A DNA stretch of 64,000 nt from Indibacter alkaliphilus LW1 (lineage in GTDB: Bacteria > Bacteroidota > Bacteroidia > Cytophagales > Cyclobacteriaceae), in contig NZ_ALWO02000040.1 of NCBI RefSeq assembly GCF_000295935.2, forward strand, positions 62,001 to 126,000. Direction: 5' to 3'. Both the position numbers and the translations under genes were made by a program. Under the pieces are notes generated by a model. That model was given only the letters and a program-made list of their open reading frames with translations. It made no database searches and was not told the origin of the DNA. The first letter of the stretch is position 1, and each line of letters begins with the position of its first letter. Below are positions 8,701 to 16,323 of the stretch, piece after piece.

Positions 8701-10780
8701 TGAAATTGGTAGCACCTTTCCCAGGGGCGAGCACCCAATCTTCTCCAAAAGTGTAGGCATTGCCAAATGCATTCCCCGCATCACATCCATTGAGCAATAA
8801 CATGGGATATCTGCCCCGATTGTTATATCCCATAGTGGGGTCCGACGCAAAGCCAATTTCAATATCTATCACAGATGGGGCTCCATGACCAAAAAAAGTA
8901 ATCAGGTTGGTTCCTCGATTCACATCTTTGGAGATATCGATCAATTCAATAGTAGAGTTGGATCTTTTTCTGTAAGTGGTCACATTCCCTCCCAGAAAAG
9001 GACCTTCTGCAATGGTTTTGAAACCATTCAGAAAGTTAAAATATCTTGTGAGTTCAAAAGCAGAAACACCTCCACTCAGGTGAATAATTTCTTTCATCCA
9101 GTCTTCCGACACACCCATGGCATCTTTTTCTTTGACCTTATCCAAGTAATTGGCGACATCCTCAGGAACTCTTGCCGGTATTCTACCTGTGGCTACTGCC
9201 TGAGCAAAAGGGTTTTGGGCATCCAGTCCTATGGAAAAATTATTATCAGCATAAGGATAACCCGCTGGTGGTACCAAATCCTGGAAATTGAAAATAGCAG
9301 GTCTTTGTCTGTAGAAATAGGTAACATTATTTTGCCTTGCAGTAGTAAACATTCCCATGGCTCTCCCTACAAGAAAAAGGAATTCCGGTTGATGTCTCGG
9401 GTAGTATTCTCTTAGAAACTCGTAAACCGCCAATGGAGTTTTTTCTCCAAAAGTAAATTGATCATACAGTTCATCAATATTGACCACCAATGTGTCATAG
9501 CCTCCTCCTCCCGGGGATGCTCTGTGTTCTGCATAAGCCTTAACAGGGTCAGCATAAGTAGAAGTAGGTGTTCTCAGTACCCTGTGTGTGAGAATAATGA
9601 AATCAGCCTTTATAGAAAGTAAATTTCTGAAATTCACCCTAGGCATGATATTTATCTCTTTGATGTTGAGCTGATTTTCGACCAAAATTTTTGTTTCCTG
9701 ACCTTGAATACCTCCTGTCAAACGAACAGTATTCCCAGACTTATTCACAGGAATCCTAACAGGATTGATTGGATCAGCTATATCATAGGCCACATAGTTG
9801 GAAAGGGCATTATCTATCTCTATGTTGGAACTTTGCGGATCGAGGATAAATACCTCTGCACTGAAATCGCCATTCTCTACTTGCTTAGGGTAAGTAAGTC
9901 TTATATATGCGACTGAAACATTGTCCACATTTCCACTTCCCATGGATGTAATCCTAATACTTAAACTACCATCAGGGTTGAAGTCATTGGAGTTCAGTGT
10001 CAGGGATTCGTTGACTACTTCAAACCCACTGTACTCAAATCTTCCTATTTCCCTTACTGAGCCAGTGGTTGGGCCTGCAGAAATTGCAGTCAGGTGTGGA
10101 GTATCTGACCTTCCAGCCAATCCGATTTCCAGTATTGCAGTTCCTGTTGAAGCTATCTGGCCCAATTCATTCAGGGAAATCAAAAATGGATTGTTCTTTG
10201 GGATAGGAGCACTCATCCAGCCCTGACCCTGCTCAAAAGCAGCTAAACGGACACCTGGATTGTAAGTCCTCCCAAGGTTATATTGATTGGCAAAAACTTC
10301 AGTTTTTTGAGTTTGGTAATTACTTAGACTTGGGTTGGAAGAATTTGGGTTGGGTCGGGTAGCCATTCTTTTCCCGGGGGTGTTTCCTATGGTGAGAAAA
10401 AAAGCAGTGGAATCATTATGCTGATTGTACAGGCGATTTCCCAAATGAGATGGATCTGAAAAGAATTTTTTATCAAGTTCGGCATCATTCTTTTTTCCAT
10501 AAAAATCTATAAAGTCATTGGGATCAAATCGTCCATCTTGCTCTCCTTGGACAAATATGGCAACTTCCTCTCCCCGGTGAAATAGTTTGATATTCCTTGG
10601 ATCAACGGCGCTGGGATTGATTCCCGAAGCTGATAATGAAGTAAAAGTAATTCTATGAATGCCGTCCTCAGCAGTAGACACTTTGTAGTATGGCTGGCTA
10701 TAATCAATCCAAGCAGACTGGGAAAACCCTAGCATTGGGACCAAAAGTGTAAGCCATATAAAAACCAATTTTTTAAGCAT
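5756..10780 (-). CDS. Very large C25-family cysteine peptidase with T9SS sorting domain (PorU2-like)
   Basis: 1674 residues with a Sec signal peptide (MLKKLVFIWLTLLVPMLGFSQ). The central gingipain-type C25 domain has its catalytic pair visible: H632 in TFFGHGAP and C666 in LNGCDAGNAFG. Two stretches near 790-890 and 1400-1490 read like CARDB/Ig-type adhesion modules. The last ~85 residues contain FYPYPNPF, VTGRVV and DGRDEFGDQLANGVYIYRV, a type A T9SS C-terminal signal of FlgD-like fold. The T9SS sortase PorU is a C25 protein of about 1150-1300 residues; this one is longer and itself carries a sorting domain, which fits the group called PorU2. It is translated from a TGATG overlap with the PorV-like gene, so the pair probably acts together at the outer membrane, cleaving or attaching T9SS cargo (inference). 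Confidence 0.88.
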   Translation of the reverse strand: MLKKLVFIWLTLLVPMLGFSQSAWIDYSQPYYKVSTAEDGIHRITFTSLSASGINPSAVDPRNIKLFHRGEEVAIFVQGEQDGRFDPNDFIDFYGKKNDAELDKKFFSDPSHLGNRLYNQHNDSTAFFLTIGNTPGKRMATRPNPNSSNPSLSNYQTQKTEVFANQYNLGRTYNPGVRLAAFEQGQGWMSAPIPKNNPFLISLNELGQIASTGTAILEIGLAGRSDTPHLTAISAGPTTGSVREIGRFEYSGFEVVNESLTLNSNDFNPDGSLSIRITSMGSGNVDNVSVAYIRLTYPKQVENGDFSAEVFILDPQSSNIEIDNALSNYVAYDIADPINPVRIPVNKSGNTVRLTGGIQGQETKILVENQLNIKEINIMPRVNFRNLLSIKADFIILTHRVLRTPTSTYADPVKAYAEHRASPGGGGYDTLVVNIDELYDQFTFGEKTPLAVYEFLREYYPRHQPEFLFLVGRAMGMFTTARQNNVTYFYRQRPAIFNFQDLVPPAGYPYADNNFSIGLDAQNPFAQAVATGRIPARVPEDVANYLDKVKEKDAMGVSEDWMKEIIHLSGGVSAFELTRYFNFLNGFKTIAEGPFLGGNVTTYRKRSNSTIELIDISKDVNRGTNLITFFGHGAPSVIDIEIGFASDPTMGYNNRGRYPMLLLNGCDAGNAFGNAYTFGEDWVLAPGKGATNFMAHASIGVDVYLRRYSESFYAKAFSDSTTIYKPVGEVIRETEKLFFQRYGTSVVNRAHAEQLIMLGDPAIRLFPANKADYSIEASDVTLGAFEGEPFNALADSLRLSFVVKNLGRVDLDSITLRVGRRLPDGNSVNYPVKMLAPITRKDTIDFAVPNTGIAAFGENIFTIEINHDRSVSEMTFSNNSVTVTEFVPLSGTLHVLPAEFGIVNTNEVELIAQIPGKSVEPRNVIVQIDTSPNFSSANRKENRITTNNLINWKLDLFQNVNPGDSLTFYWRSRFSEPREGESEDWTVSSFSYINDGPEGWTQRTMPQLESNLLSNLEIDQNQRIWKYPDTNLNIEVFTFGNQADSLTFRNTQFYLDRVPYIIDNVNNVNSRLCPDGSLGLVAFEQRSLTPYLVIPVPGFDILDGRSCGRVPQVIQSIRNAWITQPGQSILIDYIDGLKEGDYVVIFSVGNVTFEQWPDEAFEKMKEVGANEALLRNLKSGDPYVLYGRKGMRPGEAMEIVAQRDLELETNQQVIQFETDLEGYFTSGTILTPRIGPAAEWKQFFNNVNQRDWFNEELASFDVIGIRSNGEEQVLFNSVRESTFNLESINPSAYPYLRLRYAMNDQESTAPAQLDKWQVNYTGVPEGVLVFKNREDQITLQEGEESVLNFEFINISKYDFTDSIVVEWSFNNASQRRREEFRKKIPALPAGESFEFSLDFNSIGRGGNVEVEVFANPRIQMEQTFRNNFIDLGSYFIVIPDNSTAILDVNFDGIYIMDGDIVSPSVMINTLLKNEQTLIYKKDTMGIDLFLKKQCDGCQFERLSFSNQKVNWTEATEDSDFKIELKPGPLEDGMYTFRVVTEDLGVEKPFEINFEVINEATITNFYPYPNPFSSSVRFVFTVTGSEVPDQVKIQIMTVTGRVVREILQDELGPIRIGNNLSDYAWDGRDEFGDQLANGVYIYRVLVRKNGTFVEPRATAGDKAFKQGYGKMYLLR

Positions 10781-11892
10781 CAGTCATTCCATCCTTTATG
10801 CAACCTGAACCTGTTGCTGTGTTCTTTCAAACTCACTTTCACGCTGATCACATGAGAATAGGGTGTTTGGGAGATTCCGCCAATATCCGTAAGTGCGTAG
10901 TCAATATAGAATTTTTCGTTGAGAAAAACCCCTAGTCCAAAGCTTGGCTTCCAAGCCATGTAAAACGATTCATCAAAATCCTTGATCCTTTGGACATTAC
11001 TTCCTCCGGCTCTCAGGAAAACCATATTTTTATAACTTGCTTCAATACCCGCCCTCGGATCAAAACTCACCAGATTGGTCCTTAATATTGTATTCCGCAT
11101 TCCGTCAAATGTAAAATCCAGATCCAGCACACCCTGCAACTTAATTTCATCATTGATTTCATAATCTCTGGTCACACTGAAAATTGCCCTTGGCAAAGTG
11201 AGTTCAATACTATTGACCGGAATTACATTGTTTGTCTGGGAATAAACATCCCTGACCATATCGGCATTGTGAAACCAAGCATTGAATGTGGATGTCACAT
11301 CTCTTAGCATAAAACCAACCCTCCATTGATCCAATAGGAAAATACCGCCTACGTCCAATCCAAACCCCCAAGCCTGGGCGAATTTACCCACATTTCTATG
11401 GATGATTTTAGCATTTCCTCCTATTTTAAAGACATCACTCACATCCCTTGCATAAGATAAAAGTAAAGCATAGTCCGCAGCATTGAAAAACTGAATATTG
11501 TTATAATTCAAAGCTCCATTGGCATCATACAAAAACCTGGTATCCGGAATATCATCCACACCAAACCTGATCACTGAAATCCCTATTTGGTTGTCCGCAT
11601 CGATTGCAGTACTGTAACCTAGATAATCAAACTTGGCTATACCTGCGAAATATTCCGCATGCATCAGGGAAAATTCATGCTCGTGCTTGATTCCGATCAA
11701 GCCTGCAGGATTCCAAAAAGCCGCAGTCACATCACGAACAGAAGATACTTGCGCCCCCCCCATTCCGAGTGCACGTGCTCCGATTCCAATATTCATAAAC
11801 TCATTGGAATATTTGGGCGCAATAGTCTGTGCACTTATAGTAGTACTAAATGCGAAAAGAAGTATACAAATGAAAAACCGCAAAACGCCCAT
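10780..11892 (-). CDS. PorV/PorQ-family outer-membrane barrel protein (PorV2-like)
   Basis: 370 residues with a signal peptide (MGVLRFFICILLFAFSTTISAQ). The mature N-terminus NIGIGARALGMGGAQV...DVTAAFWNPAGL is the signature of the PorV/PorQ (FadL-like) family. Alternating-hydrophobicity strands fill the rest. PorV shuttles T9SS cargo from the translocon to the PorU attachment complex. Here the gene overlaps the C25 peptidase start by one base (TGATG), which indicates translational coupling and a shared role. Because the partner is the 1674-residue PorU2-like protein rather than a standard PorU, I call this a PorV2-like paralogue and not the core porV. No clean promoter found upstream. Confidence 0.87.
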   Translation of the reverse strand: MGVLRFFICILLFAFSTTISAQTIAPKYSNEFMNIGIGARALGMGGAQVSSVRDVTAAFWNPAGLIGIKHEHEFSLMHAEYFAGIAKFDYLGYSTAIDADNQIGISVIRFGVDDIPDTRFLYDANGALNYNNIQFFNAADYALLLSYARDVSDVFKIGGNAKIIHRNVGKFAQAWGFGLDVGGIFLLDQWRVGFMLRDVTSTFNAWFHNADMVRDVYSQTNNVIPVNSIELTLPRAIFSVTRDYEINDEIKLQGVLDLDFTFDGMRNTILRTNLVSFDPRAGIEASYKNMVFLRAGGSNVQRIKDFDESFYMAWKPSFGLGVFLNEKFYIDYALTDIGGISQTPYSHVISVKVSLKEHSNRFRLHKGWND

Positions 11893-12284
11893 GTTTTTTG
11901 TGGAAAATACCAGTGCAAAGTAAAAATAAATACTTTACTGAAAAGCTTATTTTTAAAAAATTCCACGCTTAAAAAAATCACAAAGTGTACGCTTACGAAC
12001 ATGTTTATGTCCACTTGGATCACAAATTCAGTTTCTCAAAACAAAATCTGTTTCTTGGAAAAAGATTTTTCGCTTTCATCAAATATTTTTCAAATGCGCT
12101 CTATTTGAAATTAAATGCAGTTTTTTTTATTACCAAGGTAAAAAACAGTACCTTTTATAGCCTAGTAGCGGGCAATGAGCTGGGGCTTACAGTTGAATTG
12201 GTACAGTTTTTCTATCAATCTTGGCACGGACCGGAAATCTTATCTCAGATTCCTTTCCTGTCAAACCATTTATCATAGAAAAAC
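11893..12284. other. Intergenic region between divergent PorV-like and PadR genes
   Basis: 392 bp without a credible gene; short frames on both strands here lack family motifs and conflict with one another. It must hold promoters for both neighbours. At 12130-12153 two TACC/GGTA-type half-sites surround an A-rich centre (TACCAAGGTA, then AGTACC), followed by TACCTTTT, one base from a -7 box. This lies about 130 bp before padR and could be an autoregulatory site (inference). Confidence 0.4.
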
Positions 12285-12614
12285 ATGAATGCTTCAAACA
12301 CCCAAATACAGATGAGAAAGGGACTTTTGGAGTTCTGTATTTTACACATCATTTCCAGAGGTGAAGTATACGCCTCAGACATGTTGGAAGAATTGACAGA
12401 AGCCAAAATGATTGTAGCGGAAGGTACACTTTACCCATTATTACAACGGCTTAAGAATGCATCACTGGTCTCGTACAAGTGGGTGGAATCAGAGTCAGGC
12501 CCACCTAGGAAATATTACCTGATTACTGAAGAAGGAAGGGACTTCCTAAATACACTCAACGAAACTTGGGAATCCCTTGTAAGCTCTACGCAAATGATCA
12601 CCTCAAAGCAGTAA
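12285..12614 (+). CDS. PadR-family transcriptional regulator
   Basis: 109 residues, a short PadR-type winged-helix repressor (PadR-s1). The wing-helix block is clear: MRKGLLEFCILHIIS, then YASDMLEELTEAKMIVAEGTLYPLLQRLKNASLV, then the wing SGPPRKYYLITEEGRDFL. PadR proteins bind DNA as dimers and often control an adjacent membrane protein gene. The PspC gene starts 4 bp after this stop, so the two form an operon and the regulator probably represses both. The ligand is unknown. This PadR-PspC pairing recurs in Bacteroidota. Confidence 0.93.
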   Translation: MNASNTQIQMRKGLLEFCILHIISRGEVYASDMLEELTEAKMIVAEGTLYPLLQRLKNASLVSYKWVESESGPPRKYYLITEEGRDFLNTLNETWESLVSSTQMITSKQ

Positions 12615-12618
12615 AACA

Positions 12619-14529
12619 ATGAAAAAGACCATAAGCATCAATATAAGCGGAATCCTTTTTCACATAGAAGAGGATGGGTACGCTACTCTCAAAAAATACC
12701 TGGAAGCTATCAACAGGCATTTTTCCCATTATGAAGACAATCAGGAAATCATTTCTGATATTGAAAACAGAATTGCTGAGATATTTCTGAGCAACCTCAA
12801 AAACAACAAACAAGTCATTACAGCTGAGAATGTCAGTGCCCTGATTGAAAAAATGGGGACTATAGCTGATTTTAAAGCTGTGGAAGAGGTGGAAGAGCCT
12901 GTAGCAGAAGAAAAACAAAAATCCGAAGAACCGGAAAATGACTTCTATAAGTACATTACCCCTCCGGGTCAAGGACCAAAAGGTTATAAAAAACTCACCC
13001 GACTTGAAAACAGAAAAATCCTTGGAGGTGTATGTGCAGGAATAGCCCATTACCTTTCCATTGATCCTTTATGGACAAGGTTGGTTGCGATTTTATTGCT
13101 TTTTAGTGGCAACATTAATTTTGGCAGACCTGCATGGGACTTTCTTCCCTGGAACCTAAAGTTCAGCTTCTCATTGGGTGCTTGGGCACTGATCGCTTAC
13201 ATAGTCCTGTGGGTGGTCCTGCCTGTCTCCTACGATGAGCCTGAAGATAAGCATATCAAAAAACTGTACAGAAACCCAGATGACAGGACCATTGGCGGGG
13301 TAGCGAGTGGTTTGGCTGCCTACTTCAACATTGAAGTAATATGGGTGAGATTGCTATTCATTGGATTGATTTTCGCTGGTGGCTCCGGATTTGTAATTTA
13401 CCTGATCCTTTGGATTATAACCCCACAGGCCAAATCCATCACTGAAAGAATACAGATGAAAGGAGGTGCGATTACTTTGGACAATATCGAATCCACCATC
13501 AAAGAAAACCTGAACCCTTTGCCTCCTAAAGAAGAAAGTCAGACAAGAAAAATACTGCTGACCCCTTTCAGGGTTTTAGGGAGAATTATTGAAGGAATAG
13601 GAATGGCTCTTGGGCCCTTTGGAAAATTCTTACTCTCTGTGGTAAGGGTGTTCTTCGGCCTGATTATCTTCTTGATAGGCATGGCTATCACCATTACCCC
13701 ACTGGTTTTGCTTGGTGTATATTTCGAGCTCTTGCCCTTCAATGGAAACCAGATCTATATGGATGACATTCCTGCTCAATGGATTACAGATATACTTCCA
13801 TTTTGGCTGGCAATAGCCACAGGTTTCGCGGTCATGATTCCTGGGATTGTTATACTGCTGCTAGGAATCAGTGTGATCATCAAGAAAAGCCTGATCGAGG
13901 GAAGATTTGGATTGATTGTACTGGGAGTCTGGTTACTGAGCATTGGCATAGCGGCTTTCCAACTTCCAAAAACCATCGCCCAATTCAAAAATGAGGCTAC
14001 TTATACTCAGGAAAGTGTTCTGAATATAGAAGAAGGAACATTAGTCCTTAAAGCGGAAAATTACATATCAGGACGAGGATTGTATGAAATGATCAATCTT
14101 CAATTGCAGGGCACGGACGGAGAAGACTTGGTTCTGATTCAGGACTTCAAATCAAAAGGAAGAGGACATGAAGATGCTTTGAACAATGCCAAACAAATCG
14201 AATACAATTATAGCGTACTGGATTCCATTTTGACCTTGGAAAGAGGGATAGACCTCAAAAAAGTGGATCGATTCAGAGGGCAAAATCTCAAGCTCACCTT
14301 GGAAATCCCCTACGACCGAGCCTTTATCATGGACAAATCTATCCTACCTATCATCAGAAATACACTTTACAAAAATGGATATAGAACTCGAGATGTCAAT
14401 ACCAAAAACCACTGGGTCTTCAATGAGGATGGGTTACTTTGCCTGAATTGCTCAAACAATGCAAAGCTCACTTCTTCGGATAGTTTGTCGATCGAAAAGT
14501 TTAAAGGTTCATATTTTATGAATGAGTAA
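12619..14529 (+). CDS. Membrane protein with two PspC domains
   Basis: 636 residues. An N-terminal soluble segment (1-90, SISGILFHIEE-like) is followed by an acidic linker and two PspC domains at about 126-203 (RKILGGVCAGIAHYLSIDP) and 214-271 (RTIGGVASGLAAYFNIEV). Then come several transmembrane helices between 320 and 440, and a periplasmic-looking C-terminal domain of ~170 residues. PspC domains sense or signal envelope stress; in this architecture the C-terminal domain resembles the putative adhesin/DUF2154-type tail, but I cannot confirm that. It is co-transcribed with padR (4-bp gap) and closed by a strong terminator at 14550-14585. Function beyond envelope stress is unknown. Confidence 0.9.
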   Translation: MKKTISINISGILFHIEEDGYATLKKYLEAINRHFSHYEDNQEIISDIENRIAEIFLSNLKNNKQVITAENVSALIEKMGTIADFKAVEEVEEPVAEEKQKSEEPENDFYKYITPPGQGPKGYKKLTRLENRKILGGVCAGIAHYLSIDPLWTRLVAILLLFSGNINFGRPAWDFLPWNLKFSFSLGAWALIAYIVLWVVLPVSYDEPEDKHIKKLYRNPDDRTIGGVASGLAAYFNIEVIWVRLLFIGLIFAGGSGFVIYLILWIITPQAKSITERIQMKGGAITLDNIESTIKENLNPLPPKEESQTRKILLTPFRVLGRIIEGIGMALGPFGKFLLSVVRVFFGLIIFLIGMAITITPLVLLGVYFELLPFNGNQIYMDDIPAQWITDILPFWLAIATGFAVMIPGIVILLLGISVIIKKSLIEGRFGLIVLGVWLLSIGIAAFQLPKTIAQFKNEATYTQESVLNIEEGTLVLKAENYISGRGLYEMINLQLQGTDGEDLVLIQDFKSKGRGHEDALNNAKQIEYNYSVLDSILTLERGIDLKKVDRFRGQNLKLTLEIPYDRAFIMDKSILPIIRNTLYKNGYRTRDVNTKNHWVFNEDGLLCLNCSNNAKLTSSDSLSIEKFKGSYFMNE

Positions 14530-14549
14530 AAAGAATGATACTAAACCAA

Positions 14550-14585
14550 AAATAGCGGCCTGTTTCTCAGGCCGCTATTTTTTTG
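14550..14585 (+). terminator. Strong rho-independent terminator after the padR-pspC operon
   Basis: Perfect 12-bp stem (AATAGCGGCCTG with CAGGCCGCTATT), loop TTTCT, then five T. It starts about 20 bp after the PspC stop. Confidence 0.93.
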
Positions 14586-14804
14586 ACCAATTTGCATAAA
14601 TTGCTTTTCTCTGATATACAAAATATGAAGAGATGAAACCGAGCAAGACGGAAGCTTCACACAGTGGAATGAATATTCCAAGCGAGGTACCATATGACCG
14701 CTGAAAAGAAATTATAAACATATGAAATATTACAACTCATTTCCTGTAGGAATCATTACCTTGAAGATAATCCTGTTATTTTTAAAAAAATAAACCCAAA
14801 CAAT

Positions 14805-16205
14805 ATGCAAGTTAAACTTAAGTTTTTAGGCGGAGCAAAAACTGTTACAGGTTCAAGATATTTGGTAGAAATTGGGCATTTCAGGATCTTGGTAGACTGT
14901 GGCCTTTTTCAAGGACTGAAAGACTACCGAATCCGTAACTGGGAAGCTTTTCCTGTCAATCCAAGAGAAATTGATGCCGTGATCTTGACTCATGCCCATA
15001 TTGATCATTCCGGCTATCTACCAAAATTGGTTAAAGAGGGCTTCAATGGCCAAATACACTGTACTTATCCTACAGCCGAATTGGTAAAAATACTCCTTTT
15101 GGACTCTGGTAAATTACAAGAAGAAGAAGCACAATATGCGGCCAAAAAAGGCTACTCCAAGCATGAAAAACCATTACCACTTTACACCAAAGAGGACGCT
15201 GAAAAAGTATTCCATCTGCTCCAACCGGTAGAAATGACCGAAGAAGTAAGCATCTCTGACAACATCAAATTCACTTTCTACAATGCAGGGCACATACTGG
15301 GTGCTGCAATTGTAAAGCTTAAAATCAAAGGGGAAAACCAAGAGAAGAAAATCGTTTTTTCAGGTGATCTTGGCAGGTACCATGACCCCATTCTCAATCC
15401 GCCTGCAAGACTTCCCTTTGCTGATATATTACTACTTGAATCAACTTACGGAAATAGAAAACAGGCGCATGTAAAACCGGAAGAAGAGCTTGGAAGAGCT
15501 ATAAGAGAAACATATAGAGCAGGTGGGGTTTCCGTTATACCGGCTTTTGCAGTAGGCAGAACCCAGATTATTTTATACTATCTTTTTCTCTTGAGACAAA
15601 AAGGAAAGATTCCGGACATTCCCATTTATGTTGATAGTCCCATGGCAATTGATGTCACCAAATTGTACAAACAGTTCAGCAATTACCATAAACTGGGCTC
15701 CATGTTTGAGGATGATGGAAGCAATCCATTCATGTACAAAAAGCTTCATTATTACCAAAGCCAAGAAGCATCAATGTCACTAAATGCCATCAGGGGTGAT
15801 GCCATTATTCTCTCAGCAAGCGGCATGGCCACAGGAGGAAGGGTTCTCCACCATCTTTACAACAGACTTCCAAACGAACAAGACAGCTTTATTTTCGTTG
15901 GCTATCAGGCAGAAGGTACCCGAGGCAGACGAATATTGGAAGGAGAGAAAACATCCCGTATGTATGGAATTGAAGTCCCTATAAAATCCAAAATTTACTA
16001 CATAGAGGGGCTTTCAGCGCATGCAGATCAGGATGAATTGATAGAATGGACTGAAGGTTTTGTCTCTAAACCCAAAATGACATTTTTAATACATGGAGAA
16101 AAAGAAGCCGCAGAAGGCCTTTCCAATAGGCTTAAAGAAGACCTGGATTGGTCGAGTATCATCCCAGAATATTTAGAAAGCTTTGTTTTATTTGACGGCC
16201 TCTAA
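14805..16205 (+). CDS. MBL-fold beta-CASP ribonuclease-like hydrolase (CPSF/Ysh1 type)
   Basis: 466 residues. The metallo-beta-lactamase signature is complete: H63-A-H65-I-D67-H68 in LTHAHIDHSG, NAGHILGA for the next His, and FSGDLGR for the bridging Asp. The beta-CASP insertion follows, with LLESTYGNR, VIPAFAVGRTQ, VDSPMA, SASGMATGGR and the final His motif SAHADQ. This matches bacterial homologues of CPSF-73/RNase J-like exonucleases, which are cytoplasmic and act on RNA. It is a single gene; the upstream 219-bp gap contains a TATTTTTA box about 20 bp before the ATG. RNA as substrate is inferred from the family. Confidence 0.92.
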   Translation: MQVKLKFLGGAKTVTGSRYLVEIGHFRILVDCGLFQGLKDYRIRNWEAFPVNPREIDAVILTHAHIDHSGYLPKLVKEGFNGQIHCTYPTAELVKILLLDSGKLQEEEAQYAAKKGYSKHEKPLPLYTKEDAEKVFHLLQPVEMTEEVSISDNIKFTFYNAGHILGAAIVKLKIKGENQEKKIVFSGDLGRYHDPILNPPARLPFADILLLESTYGNRKQAHVKPEEELGRAIRETYRAGGVSVIPAFAVGRTQIILYYLFLLRQKGKIPDIPIYVDSPMAIDVTKLYKQFSNYHKLGSMFEDDGSNPFMYKKLHYYQSQEASMSLNAIRGDAIILSASGMATGGRVLHHLYNRLPNEQDSFIFVGYQAEGTRGRRILEGEKTSRMYGIEVPIKSKIYYIEGLSAHADQDELIEWTEGFVSKPKMTFLIHGEKEAAEGLSNRLKEDLDWSSIIPEYLESFVLFDGL

Positions 16206-16261
16206 CTAAGTCTTCTGAATAAATTTGCCAATCAGGAAGCTATTCCGCTTCTTGACATAAA

Positions 16262-16269
16262 TAATTTTG
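16262..16269 (+). promoter_or_regulatory. Candidate -7 box (TAATTTTG) for the S8 protease gene
   Basis: Exact match to the Bacteroidota TAnnTTTG element, giving a leader of about 50 nt to ATG 16324. No matching -33 TTTG at the ideal distance. Confidence 0.4.
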
Positions 16270-16323
16270 CAGAGTTCAGGAAATCTACCTATATCGAAAA
16301 CTATTTACAGAATAATACTATTT

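Noticed and set aside
8885-9415. 176-residue plus-strand frame opposite the C25 peptidase
   Set aside because: Lies wholly antisense to a gene with intact catalytic motifs; no family signature and no promoter.
11633-12278. Several overlapping short frames around the PorV-PadR gap
   Set aside because: They overlap each other on both strands, partly lie antisense to the PorV-like gene, and have no family features.
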